Source of the DNA: Candidatus Atribacteria bacterium 1244-E10-H5-B2 | GTDB taxonomy: Bacteria; Atribacterota; JS1; SB-45; 34-128 | Assembly (NCBI GenBank): GCA_003575245.1 | Contig: NMQN01000472.1 | Coordinates: 1 to 8,385, forward strand | DNA: 8,385 bases | Direction of reading: 5' to 3' | Shown here: positions 1-5,144 of the stretch, in pieces | Layout: the number at the start of each line of letters is the position of its first letter | Numbering within the stretch: position 1 is the stretch's first letter | The notes under the pieces: model-generated | The model's input: the letters and a program-made list of their open reading frames with translations, nothing else | What the model was told of the DNA's origin: nothing | Databases searched by the model: none | Made by a program: the position numbers and the translations under genes

Positions 1-156
1 ATTGTAAGGTTTTATATATCTATTCAGAATCTAATATCTATAATCTGAATAAGGTTATATCTTTACAGATAGAAGGACTAAAAGAACTGGGAATAATAAT
101 ACCTAAAGAATGCTTTAAAAATTTCCTTAGCTACAATACAAGAAAAGAGCTATTAA
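1..156. repeat. Left copy of 156-bp terminal direct repeat (circle junction)
   Basis: Bases 1-156 are identical to 8230-8385, and the repeat runs to both ends of the window. This is the signature of a circular molecule (or a tandem/terminally redundant one) written out slightly past one turn. The unit is 8,229 bp, which is divisible by three, and the coding frame crossing the junction stays open. The repeat is internal coding sequence of the primase-helicase gene, not a true biological duplication. Confidence 0.95.
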
Positions 157-857
157 CTATAAGTTTAACGCCGAATGATGACTTATCAAAACTTCAAAAA
201 TGCCTGGACACTTTCGAGCCTGATGTAATTATAGTTGATCCCATTTCGAGAATTGCTACCTTTAATATGAATAAAGCGGAGAATGTCACGCTATTTAGTA
301 ATTTGATGATCCGAATGAGGGATTGCCTCTGGGTAATCGTTCATCATACCAGGAAAGAAGAAGCGAAACCCCGGCTTAAAAACCCTCCACCGATAGATAA
401 AATAGCTTTATTCGATAGTATTCGAGGCTCCTCTGCCTGGTGTAATAATGCCGATACTATCATCTGTTTAACTCAATCGGGAGAGGATCTGCCGGAGAAT
501 TTTTTAAAGGTATTCTTTGAATCGAAAAGAGGATATGAGCCTGACCCTTTAGAGGTTAAGTGGGACCTTAAAACCCTGAATTATGAGCTTATAGATATAA
601 CCGATCTGCATAAGAAGGTTAAAATAACCTATTCGGATATGATGGAATACATAAAAAAGAACTTCGGAGATAGAAAGTATAGGTATAAAGAACTGACCGA
701 TCCCATATCTCAAAAATTCAAAGTCAAGCCTCAGAGTGTTTGCAAATTACTTTTACAGGCCAGGGATAGCGAAGATATGATCAAAGACGAGGGCAAATTC
801 GGAAAGTGGTATATCTCGAATCAGGGCAAACTTGACTTCAAGAGTGCTGATATATAA
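1..857 (+). CDS. Primase-helicase, C-terminal part (begins at 7188)
   Basis: Completion of the gene that starts at 7188; the frame is open from base 3. It carries the rest of the RepA-like hexameric ATPase: a YIYSE strand, the Walker B strand VIIVDPISR (residues 423-431, D427), and the HHTRK motif (462-466) that follows strand 4 in the RepA/AAA_25 family. A GSSAWCNNADTI stretch follows, comparable to the family's GSS-x-x-x-x-x-AD motif. The last ~70 residues (about 558-625) look like a winged-helix DNA-binding domain that could recognise the origin repeats just downstream. The in-frame ATG at 267 lies inside the ATPase domain and is not a credible start. No terminator is evident directly after the stop at 857. 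Confidence 0.9.
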   Translation, partial: CKVLYIYSESNIYNLNKVISLQIEGLKELGIIIPKECFKNFLSYNTRKELLTISLTPNDDLSKLQKCLDTFEPDVIIVDPISRIATFNMNKAENVTLFSNLMIRMRDCLWVIVHHTRKEEAKPRLKNPPPIDKIALFDSIRGSSAWCNNADTIICLTQSGEDLPENFLKVFFESKRGYEPDPLEVKWDLKTLNYELIDITDLHKKVKITYSDMMEYIKKNFGDRKYRYKELTDPISQKFKVKPQSVCKLLLQARDSEDMIKDEGKFGKWYISNQGKLDFKSADI

Positions 858-937
858 GGATTACAAGAGATTTTAGAAGGATATTTACTCCGGGGATTAA
901 CCGGATTAAGACTACCCTTCTCAAAAGATTACATAAA

Positions 938-1080
938 TAGTTAGTAAATAGTAAGTAACCTATATATATATATAGTTATAGAAAGTAAGTAGTAAGTAAA
1001 TAGTTGGTAAATTGTTGGTAAATTGTTGGTAAATGAAAATATGCCATATGCTTACTAACAAGTTACTAACTCATTTACTT
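938..1080. repeat. Iteron-like repeat cluster, probable replication origin
   Basis: Directly downstream of the primase-helicase gene lies a dense cluster of related short repeats. Three tandem 11-bp units of TTGGTAAATTG start at 1004, 1015 and 1026 (the third matches over its first 9 bases). Related AGTAAGTA/AGTTAGTAAAT units occur at 939-1000. Inverted copies TTACTAAC (complement of GTTAGTAA at 940-947) occur at 1052-1059 and 1063-1070. An alternating AT tract (961-974) supplies an easily melted segment. Direct repeats with helical-turn spacing, an AT-rich patch and position next to a primase-helicase are typical of plasmid origins. The function is inferred from layout only. Confidence 0.6.
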
Positions 1081-1102
1081 TCTCAAACTGTTGGTATATA
1101 AG
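1074..1102 (+). promoter_or_regulatory. Possible promoter for the 130-aa gene
   Basis: TTTACT (1074-1079) and TATAAG (1097-1102) are separated by 17 nt. This gives 4/6 and 5/6 matches to the sigma-70 boxes, placed 73 nt before the start at 1175. A short hairpin (ATAGAC 1107-1112 with GTCTAT 1119-1124) would lie at the transcript's 5' end. The -35 box overlaps the last origin repeats, so an initiator bound there could repress it. Confidence 0.35.
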
Positions 1103-1174
1103 GGTTATAGACGTTTTTGTCTATGAATATCTGTATATCTATCTATCAGGGAATAAAAAGGGGGAATCAAAATT

Positions 1175-1567
1175 ATGACTAAAAAATGGAGAAGTGCAGA
1201 AAGCTATTTAGGAAATACCGCGCAGGCTCGGAGAAATCAGAGGGCAAATTTGATCCCGGGGAATGCTTGGGATAAGAGACACAGGAAAGAATTAAGGCTC
1301 GAATGCTTCTGGGAATATGGCGATCTTAACGATAAGCAGATGATTTATGAGGGTTTCGAGAATAAAAGGGATATTAAAGACGTGCCTAAAAAGGAACTGA
1401 AAGACGAAAAATTACTTGATATCTGGTGGGGTGAACTGGACCTCGAGGATAAGGAATCTATCAATAAAGAGATAATATCCTGGCAGGACCGGGAATGGAA
1501 AGCAGAGCATTCAAAGCGTATGCAGGAATGCCTAAAGAAGAAATTGGCTCTATTAGAAAAGGTCTAA
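1175..1567 (+). CDS. Hypothetical charged 130-aa protein
   Basis: I do not recognise this family. It starts at an ATG about 10 nt after a strong AAAAAGGGGG SD (1155-1164). The protein is very hydrophilic and rich in Lys, Glu, Asp and Arg, with many Trp residues (for example the DIWWGELD segment). There is no signal peptide or membrane segment. The N-terminal ~40 residues are basic (Arg/Lys/Asn/Gln), suggesting nucleic-acid contact. The C-terminal ~40 residues are predicted to be helical with heptad-like Leu/Ile/Trp spacing. Because it is the first gene after the presumed origin, a role in replication, partitioning or copy control is possible, but the sequence does not prove it. Confidence 0.75.
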   Translation: MTKKWRSAESYLGNTAQARRNQRANLIPGNAWDKRHRKELRLECFWEYGDLNDKQMIYEGFENKRDIKDVPKKELKDEKLLDIWWGELDLEDKESINKEIISWQDREWKAEHSKRMQECLKKKLALLEKV

Positions 1568-1692
1568 AAGGGGGCTAAAAAACTTCTTTCCTTTTCGTGA
1601 GTAGCTCGGGGCGGTCCTGAAGTTATACTCGAAAGGCCAAAAAAGCGGTTTACCGGTCTTTTACCTATCAGAATAAAAAAGACAAAAAGGAC

Positions 1693-1730
1693 AGGATCCC
1701 GACAAAAAAGGGATTCTCCTTCTTTTCTTT
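1693..1730 (+). terminator. Possible intrinsic terminator after the 130-aa gene
   Basis: AGGATCCC (1693-1700) pairs with GGGATTCT (1710-1717) over 8 bp, including one G-U, around a 9-nt A-rich loop. It is followed by the pyrimidine/T-rich run CCTTCTTTTCTTT. The U-tract is interrupted, so termination may be partial. Confidence 0.4.
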
Positions 1731-1953
1731 AGATAGCTCGAGGTCCGGAAAGGCAAAAAAAGAAACTAAAGAAACTAAAAAACGACAAAAAGGGAAAGCA
1801 GAAAATTAAACTGATCCGAATAAAAAACACAAAAAACACACAAAATAGACAAAAAGAGAAATGTCCCTGGAACGTCCCCAGGGTGTCCTTGATTTAGCTA
1901 AAAAAAATTAGTGATCTGTTAGTATGGGGTTAGTGATATCGAAGAAAAAAACT

Positions 1954-2000
1954 GCACCGGGATAGCACCGGGACTGCACCAAAAAAGGCTTTTTCCCGGT
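1954..2000. repeat. GC-rich 11-bp tandem repeat and adjoining hairpin
   Basis: GCACCGGGA occurs at 1954-1962 and 1965-1973, and a third GCACC at 1976-1980, giving an exact 11-bp period in otherwise AT-rich DNA. ACCGGGA (1967-1973) also pairs with TCCCGGT (1994-2000), with AAAAA/TTTTT able to pair inside the loop. Helical-turn spacing suggests a protein-binding array, either partition or a second iteron set. No binding protein can be assigned. Confidence 0.5.
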
Positions 2001-2082
2001 TAAAATCTTTCGTAAATTATAAAATTACCTGGTAGCGTCAAAGCCTTTATAAATAAACCTTTTCAAGAGATAAAGAAGAAAA

Positions 2083-2102
2083 ATTATACTTCATTATACT
2101 TC
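2083..2102. repeat. Perfect 10-bp tandem duplication
   Basis: ATTATACTTC is present twice head to tail (2083-2092, 2093-2102), followed by the degenerate continuation ACTATATC. It is short and its role is unknown. Confidence 0.5.
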
Positions 2103-2183
2103 ACTATATCAGGAATAGGAATACCCTCTTTTTTTATCCGGACAAAAGAGATCCCTCAATAATATTATGTAAAGTAACCTATT

Positions 2184-2212
2184 ATAACCGGTTATCCCTT
2201 ATTTATTAAGGG
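2184..2212. promoter_or_regulatory. 12-bp perfect palindrome next to a short hairpin
   Basis: ATAACCGGTTAT (2184-2195) is a perfect palindrome, the usual form of a dimeric repressor operator. Immediately after it, CCCTTA (2196-2201) pairs with TAAGGG (2207-2212) around a 5-nt loop, followed by TTTTA, which resembles a weak terminator. No regulator on the element can be matched to this site. Confidence 0.35.
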
Positions 2213-2386
2213 TTTTAGCTAAAGACTACACTATATATGGTGGTATGTTTTAAGGGTCAAAAAAGTTAAAAAAGCGGTTTGAAACCCTTATAAACAAAGG
2301 GCTTTAGGAACGTCCCATAATAAACCTTATGTAAAGTAGGTTGAAAAGATGTTATTTAGATTAAAAATTATTTATAATCTTTGTAT

Positions 2387-2415
2387 TTGCTTTATATGTT
2401 TAGATATGTTAAAAT
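2387..2415 (+). promoter_or_regulatory. Extended -10 promoter for the HTH gene
   Basis: TTGCTT (2387-2392) and TAAAAT (2410-2415) are separated by 17 nt, with a TGn extended -10 (TGT 2407-2409). Transcription would begin near 2422, about 12 nt before the GGGGG of the SD. It is the best promoter seen at the left edge of the accessory gene chain and may drive several downstream genes. Confidence 0.65.
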
Positions 2416-2448
2416 TAAATATATCAAATATGAAGGGGGTCTAAAGTT

Positions 2449-2649
2449 GTGCCTAACAAAACTATCAAGATTGGAAAGAAGCAATTTTATAATGTGGAAA
2501 CCTTATCGGAAATGCTCTTTATCCCGGTGGACACGGTTAGAAAATATATAAGAAAAGACAAGATCAAATCAATAAGAGTTGGTAAACGTTATTTGGTAAG
2601 CGTTGAGAATTTAGATAAATTTTTATCCGGGGAAGGCGATAAAAGATAA
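2449..2649 (+). CDS. Excisionase-like helix-turn-helix DNA-binding protein
   Basis: A 66-aa protein starting at GTG, about 9 nt after a GAAGGGGGT SD. Residues ~13-58 fit the small MerR-like/excisionase HTH_17 fold. A YNVETLSEMLFIPVDTVRKYI segment sets the two helices (cut here: YNVETLSEML, then IPVDTVRKYIRKDKI), followed by the beta-wing IRVGKRYLV and a closing helix with NLDKFL. Members are excisionases (recombination directionality factors) or small repressors. On this element it could act with the serine recombinase at 5141, or regulate the promoter directly upstream of itself. The domain is clear; which of these two roles it plays is not shown. Confidence 0.85.
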   Translation: MPNKTIKIGKKQFYNVETLSEMLFIPVDTVRKYIRKDKIKSIRVGKRYLVSVENLDKFLSGEGDKR

Positions 2650-2957
2650 GTCGAAAGGGATAAATGAGGTTAAATTTTAAAACTCTAAAAAAATTTTGCC
2701 TTTTTACAAGTGGAATTGAATCTTCGGGATTCGTTATTTAAGCTATTCAGGATAGATATTCAGGCTATCCGGGGGCTATCTCGAGGTTATTCGCATAACA
2801 TCATAAAGGGGATAGAGGGAAACCTCTAAAAAGGGCTACCAGGTGGCTAAAATGGGCTTTTTGGTTAATTGCATAACAGGAAGCAGGGAATCGGAGAATC
2901 TTTTGGTTAAATATACAAATAGAGGAATTATTAAATAATAAGGGGATAAAATCAATT
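2650..2957. other. Intergenic stretch with small hairpins and marginal micro-ORFs
   Basis: About 300 bases with no confident gene. It contains a GGATAG/CTATCC hairpin (about 2748-2770), a 5-bp AGAGG/CCTCT stem closed by a GAAA (GNRA) tetraloop (2814-2827), and GCATAACA twice (about 2793 and 2871). One 28-codon ORF with a reasonable SD is listed separately. The DNA may be a long leader for the microprotein gene at 2958. Confidence 0.45.
2852..2938 (+). CDS. Possible 28-aa micro-ORF
   Basis: ATG at 2852 follows AGGTGG (2841-2846) at 5-nt spacing, an SD close to the one used at 4973. The 28-aa product has no membrane segment or known motif and a mixed-charge C-terminus. It would be the first of a chain of tiny genes. 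Evidence is limited to the SD and an open frame, so it may be chance. Confidence 0.25.
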   Translation: MGFLVNCITGSRESENLLVKYTNRGIIK

Positions 2958-3050
2958 ATGAAAATAAAATTTAATAATCCGGCGCAGGCCTGGGTTGCTA
3001 TTGTAATAATACTGGCAGGGGTAGCCTGGCTAATATGTAAGATAGGGTAA
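2958..3050 (+). CDS. 30-aa single-transmembrane microprotein
   Basis: ATG preceded by AAGGGGA with a rather long (~12 nt) spacer. A short N-terminus carrying two lysines (MKIKFNNPAQ) is followed by one hydrophobic helix, about residues 11-27 (AWVAIVIILAGVAWLIC), and a C-terminal KIG. It is one of four such microproteins on the element and the most divergent, with most of its charge at the N-terminus. Proteins of this size and shape include type I toxins, small membrane regulators and phage-type small membrane proteins. Nothing in the sequence picks one of these. It is followed 29 nt later by the 81-aa gene. Confidence 0.6.
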   Translation: MKIKFNNPAQAWVAIVIILAGVAWLICKIG

Positions 3051-3079
3051 TTGTTAATTAAGAAGGTGATATCAGTTAA

Positions 3080-3325
3080 ATGAGAAAAATCAATAATATA
3101 AAATTAAAAAGTTTAGAACAAACAAAGGCTTTTTATTTATGGGAATTGAAAAAAGAAGGTCTAACAGAAAGCGAAAGATCTAAATATTTACTGGCCTTAA
3201 AATCTATCGAGAAAATCATTAAGGATAAGGAAGATTCCCGAGATTACCGGGAAAGAGAAAAACATAAAAAATCTATTGCCTATGATCATAGAAAAGCGGT
3301 ATTCCTGAATAAAAGAAATTATTAG
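3080..3325 (+). CDS. 81-aa charged helical protein, paralog of the 3760 gene
   Basis: ATG after AAGGTGAT (3062-3069). The family is not recognised. The protein is clearly related to the 85-aa product at 3760. Shared landmarks in order are FY-x-W-x-LK, LTE-x-x-R-x-K, ALK-x-IEKIIK-x-KE, KHKK-x-I-x-YDH and KAVF. The predicted fold is an Arg/Lys/Glu-rich helical hairpin with a conserved basic, His-containing tail, without signal peptide or membrane segment. The high net charge suggests binding to nucleic acid or acidic partners. It ends 6 nt before structured element A. Confidence 0.75.
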   Translation: MRKINNIKLKSLEQTKAFYLWELKKEGLTESERSKYLLALKSIEKIIKDKEDSRDYREREKHKKSIAYDHRKAVFLNKRNY

Positions 3326-3331
3326 AATATC

Positions 3332-3421
3332 CCGGTGATCCGGGAAGGACTAAAAGAACAGACCCGGGTTACCGGTCCCTGCTCCCCTTCTTTTAAAACC
3401 TTTTATCTAAGGGGGGCAGGG
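3332..3421 (+). ncRNA. Intercistronic two-hairpin RNA element, copy A
   Basis: Stem 1 is 13 bp: 3332-3344 with 3363-3375 (CCGGTGATCCGGG / CCCGGGTTACCGG, two G-U pairs) around an 18-nt loop. Stem 2 is 13 bp: 3377-3389 with 3409-3421 (CCCTGCTCCCCTT / AAGGGGGGCAGGG). The element starts 6 nt after the stop of the 81-aa gene and ends 11 nt before the SD of the TTG-initiated 99-aa gene. There is no U-tract after stem 2, so it is not a normal intrinsic terminator. Related copies lie at 4243 and 6114. Confidence 0.75.
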
Positions 3422-3449
3422 TAAAAAAATTTAAGGAAGTGAAAAATAG

Positions 3450-3749
3450 TTGAGAGTTTTTTTATCCCTTATCAGGAATCCGGAAAAGACCAGGCTGGAT
3501 ATTTTTTGTTATGACGAAAAAGAGGTCCCGGACTTAGACGAGATACTGAGAAAGAAGTTTAGATTTTTTATAGTCCGCGCTGATAAAGATTCGATCCTGG
3601 CCTTTAAGACAGGGGAATATTCCCAGGTCAAAGATATTATGCAAAAGCTAAAAAAATTCTATGGTTTTGAATGGGCCGGGGAGCCTTTAGTTTACGATAC
3701 AGGAGAGAAAAGAGGTTTAAATAATTTTAAGAAGCGATTTAAAAAGTGA
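3450..3749 (+). CDS. Hypothetical 99-aa protein (TTG start)
   Basis: The start is TTG at 3450, because an in-frame TAG sits immediately upstream (3447-3449) and AAGGAAGTG (3433-3441) gives an SD at normal spacing. The family is not recognised. The pattern suggests a small alpha/beta domain: strand MRVFLSLI, strand LDIFCYDE, helix around DLDEILRKKF, strand FFIVRAD, strand SILAFKTG, helix VKDIMQKLKKFYGF, and a basic C-terminal tail. There is no signal peptide or membrane segment. It lies downstream of structured element A. Its stop overlaps the SD of the next gene (GTGAGG, 3746-3751), so the two are probably translated together. Confidence 0.75.
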   Translation: MRVFLSLIRNPEKTRLDIFCYDEKEVPDLDEILRKKFRFFIVRADKDSILAFKTGEYSQVKDIMQKLKKFYGFEWAGEPLVYDTGEKRGLNNFKKRFKK

Positions 3750-3759
3750 GGTTAAAATT

Positions 3760-4017
3760 ATGGGTTCGGATTTCTTAACTTTGCCCGGATATGGGTATTT
3801 TTCCGGATACGGATATTTCCCTGGCTTTAAGACTTTAAAGGAAATGAGATCGTTCTATAAGTGGAAACTAAAAGATAAAAACCTGACAGAAAAGGACAGG
3901 GATAAATTTTTAAAGGCATTAAAACTTATTGAGAAAATTATTAAGGAAAAAGAGCAGTTAGGGAAAAAATTAAAGCATAAAAAATTTATTCCCTATGATC
4001 ATAAAGCGGTGTTTTAG
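3760..4017 (+). CDS. 85-aa charged protein with GYGYF-repeat N-terminus, paralog of the 3080 gene
   Basis: ATG 9 nt after GTGAGG. The C-terminal ~65 residues are a duplicate of the 81-aa protein at 3080, sharing the FY-x-W, LTE-x-x-R, ALK-x-IEKIIK, KHKK and YDH-KAVF landmarks. The first ~24 residues are new: an aromatic, glycine-rich segment with GYGYF twice (PGYGYFSGYGYFPGF), encoded by a visible ~18-nt tandem repeat of the DNA. That segment could be a flexible or self-associating tail. The function is unknown. The gene sits upstream of the microprotein at 4157, so the two duplicated charged genes each lie just before a structured element or a microprotein plus element. Confidence 0.75.
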   Translation: MGSDFLTLPGYGYFSGYGYFPGFKTLKEMRSFYKWKLKDKNLTEKDRDKFLKALKLIEKIIKEKEQLGKKLKHKKFIPYDHKAVF

Positions 4018-4156
4018 GATAAGGAAGGGAACTATCAAAGACCGGAAGGGGATTGATATCATACGTTGAAGGTTAGAGAAACACTATCTAAGCTACCAGG
4101 GAACGTTTTTAGGGGTATTTTGAGCAAGTTATTAAATAAGAAAGGGGGTTAAAATA

Positions 4157-4237
4157 ATGGATTGGCTTCTTCTTGTTATAGTTTTAGTTGTGGTGGCAGG
4201 AATAATTTATTTTTTGTCCAAAAAAGGGAGTAAATAA
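4157..4237 (+). CDS. 26-aa single-transmembrane microprotein, paralog of 6014
   Basis: ATG 8 nt after AAAGGGGGT. Residues 2-20 form one very hydrophobic helix (core LVIVLVVVAGIIY) followed by a basic tail (SKKGSK), which predicts N-out/C-in insertion by the positive-inside rule. The core LVIVL-x-VVAGIIY is shared with the 30-aa protein at 6014. The DNA is also alike over about 75 nt including the SD, so these are recent duplicates. Possible roles include a type I toxin-like or membrane-regulatory peptide. Structured element B begins 5 nt after the stop. Confidence 0.75.
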   Translation: MDWLLLVIVLVVVAGIIYFLSKKGSK

Positions 4238-4242
4238 GTAAT

Positions 4243-4328
4243 CCGGCGGTCCGGCTTCTCTCCAGAGTTCTCTGGATTGCCGGAATCCCCTGCTCCCCTT
4301 TATTTGACTTTTCTCGGGGGGAGCAGGG
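4243..4328 (+). ncRNA. Intercistronic two-hairpin RNA element, copy B
   Basis: Stem 1: TCCGGC (4250-4255) pairs with GCCGGA (4279-4284), with an inner TCCAGA/TCTGGA stem closed by GTTC (4261-4276). Stem 2: an 11-bp perfect pairing of CCCTGCTCCCC (4288-4298) with GGGGAGCAGGG (4318-4328). Relative to copy A, the terminal stem-1 pair changes G-C to C-G and a T-G becomes T-A, which keeps pairing. It begins 5 nt after the microprotein stop and ends 17 nt before the lipoprotein SD. CCCCTTT (4295-4301) is also complementary to AAAGGGG of that SD (4346-4352), so an alternative SD-masking fold is possible in this copy. Confidence 0.75.
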
Positions 4329-4364
4329 TTAATAAATAAAAACTGAAAGGGGGTGAATAAAAAG

Positions 4365-4754
4365 ATGAAGAAACTGACTGTATTAATGGCGATCATATTG
4401 ATTGCCGGGTTGTTATCTGGTTGCTGGTTGTTTCCTGAATCGAAGCTTGACTATATCAAAGCTAAACCTGACAAAGTAACTTTAACTATGTTAACTATGG
4501 ATTCATTAATAGGAATTACACAGCAATTAGAGGTTACTGCCTTTTACGAAGATTTAACTGAAGCCGATGTAACTCTTGAATGTGATTATGCTCCATTAAC
4601 CGTAAGCAATACCGAAGTTGTTACCGTTAATGATAAAGGCTTGATCACTGCAAAAGGTAAAGGCAAAGCTGAGATTTTAGTAAGCTATACTCAACGTAAT
4701 TTCTTGACTAGCAATATAATCAGAACCTGCAAAGTAAAGATCCTGGTTAATTAA
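4365..4754 (+). CDS. Lipoprotein with a Big_2-type Ig-like domain
   Basis: A 129-aa secreted lipoprotein. A basic start (MKK) is followed by a hydrophobic helix and the lipobox LSGC, with the acylated cysteine at residue 20. Residues ~28-129 fit one bacterial Ig-like group 2 domain. KPDKVTLTM is its first strand, and QQLEVTAFY and the end motif VVTVNDKGLITAKGKGKAEI are the usual landmarks. Such domains occur in cell-surface adhesins and surface-exposed plasmid proteins, so this one should be anchored on the outer face of the membrane. The ATG at 4365 is preferred over the GTG at 4353, which overlaps the AAAGGGGG SD. Its codon use looks less purine-biased than its neighbours, which may indicate separate acquisition. 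Confidence 0.85.
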   Translation: MKKLTVLMAIILIAGLLSGCWLFPESKLDYIKAKPDKVTLTMLTMDSLIGITQQLEVTAFYEDLTEADVTLECDYAPLTVSNTEVVTVNDKGLITAKGKGKAEILVSYTQRNFLTSNIIRTCKVKILVN

Positions 4755-4767
4755 TAACAACCGAAAA

Positions 4768-4860
4768 GAGACCAGGGGAAGATCCTCTTGATTTGGGCTC
4801 ATTCTTATTAGTTAAGGTAAAGCCTAAAACTTTTGGATCTTCCCCGGCTCCTCTATTTTA
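4768..4860 (+). terminator. Long two-stage hairpin after the lipoprotein gene (terminator-like)
   Basis: A perfect 11-bp inverted repeat, GGGGAAGATCC (4775-4785) with GGATCTTCCCC (4835-4845), is extended outward by CC/GG and GAG/CTC across two one-base bulges (4768-4774 with 4846-4850). An inner 8-bp stem pairs TTTGGGCT (4792-4799) with AGCCTAAA (4821-4828). CTCTATTTTA follows, a modest U-tract. It could terminate or attenuate transcription before the recombinase cluster, or protect the upstream mRNA. Its sequence is unrelated to elements A-C. Confidence 0.5.
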
Positions 4861-4885
4861 TCATAAAAAATAAGAGAGGAATTAA

Positions 4886-4981
4886 ATGATTATTAAAAAA
4901 GTTATAATTAAATTTTGCCAGGCTATTCAGGTTATTGCTGATTTTATTTTATATCATTCATATAAAAAATTTAGGTGGTGA
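4886..4981 (+). CDS. 31-aa cationic amphipathic peptide
   Basis: ATG 5 nt after GAGAGGA (4874-4880). The product is short, Lys-rich and aromatic, and predicted as one amphipathic helix (MIIKKVIIKF at the start, HSYKKFRW at the end) rather than a clean transmembrane helix. Its stop lies within the SD of the next gene (AGGTGGTGA, 4973-4981), so the two are probably coupled. The family is unknown. Its shape recalls membrane-active leader or toxin peptides, but it may simply be a translational leader for the recombinase cluster. Confidence 0.45.
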   Translation: MIIKKVIIKFCQAIQVIADFILYHSYKKFRW

Positions 4982-4988
4982 TCTCATA

Positions 4989-5144
4989 ATGGCCAAAACA
5001 AAAAAGATTAGAAATAAACCCCGGGCCCCGGGCTTGAACAAAAATCCTTACCTAAATTTTAATGGTGGTATTAATTTAATTGAAAGATTCCCGAAATATA
5101 AAGACAGGAAGAAACGGAAAAAAAGAGGTGAACGAAAACAATGA
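4989..5144 (+). CDS. 51-aa very basic protein upstream of the recombinase
   Basis: ATG 7 nt after AGGTGGTGA (4973-4981). An upstream in-frame start at 4935 is rejected because it has no SD and lies inside the preceding gene. The product is strongly basic: MAKTKKIRNKPRAP at the start and a Lys/Arg-rich C-terminal third (DRKKRKKRGERK), with a short hydrophobic/aromatic middle. It probably binds nucleic acid. It overlaps the recombinase start by four bases (ATGA), which implies translational coupling, so it may be an accessory DNA-bending or RNA-binding factor for recombination. The family is not recognised. Confidence 0.65.
   Translation: MAKTKKIRNKPRAPGLNKNPYLNFNGGINLIERFPKYKDRKKRKKRGERKQ

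Larger units (their letters stand above)
1568..2448. other. Long non-coding, repeat-rich block
   Basis: About 880 bases with no ORF that has both a credible SD and length. The sequence is rich in A-tracts and short duplicated motifs: TAGCTCG-x-GG...GGTCC (1604 and 1735), AAAAAAGCGGTTT (about 1639 and 2269), GGAACGTCCC (about 1869 and 2308), TTAGTGAT (1908 and 1930) and TTATGTAAAGTA (2165 and 2327). Small hairpins include CCCTGG/CCAGGG (1865-1883) and AGGATCCC/GGGATTCT (1693-1717). Such blocks in small plasmids usually hold partition (parS-like) sites, a second origin element or untranslated RNAs. A weak promoter-like pair (TTACCT 2025-2030, TATAAA 2048-2053, 17-nt spacer) lies inside. An SD-like AAAAGGGGG at 1564-1572 has no usable ORF after it and may be the relic of a lost gene. 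Confidence 0.6.

Noticed and set aside
267..857. Stand-alone 196-aa protein starting at ATG 267
   Set aside because: The ATG lies after the Walker B strand of the ATPase. The frame is open to base 3 and joins the 7188 gene across the circle junction.
1004..1036. CRISPR array
   Set aside because: Repeats are 11 bp and directly tandem without spacers, and no cas gene is present.
2664..2741. 25-codon ORF after AAAGGGA
   Set aside because: SD spacing is only about 4 nt, composition is ordinary for AT-rich non-coding DNA, and there is no motif or paralog.
3332..3421. Elements A-C as ordinary intrinsic terminators
   Set aside because: Stem 2 is strong in all copies but none is followed by a U-tract on either strand, and each is followed within 20 nt by an SD.
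4353..4364. GTG at 4353 as the lipoprotein start
   Set aside because: It overlaps the SD itself. ATG at 4365 gives normal spacing and a standard signal peptide.
4184..4396. Minus-strand ORF of 70 codons
   Set aside because: It lies antisense to a microprotein, element B and the lipoprotein start, with no SD. It is a shadow frame.
4935..4988. N-terminal extension of the 51-aa basic protein from 4935
   Set aside because: No SD at that start, overlap with the 31-aa gene, and a good SD at 4973-4981 placed for the ATG at 4989.
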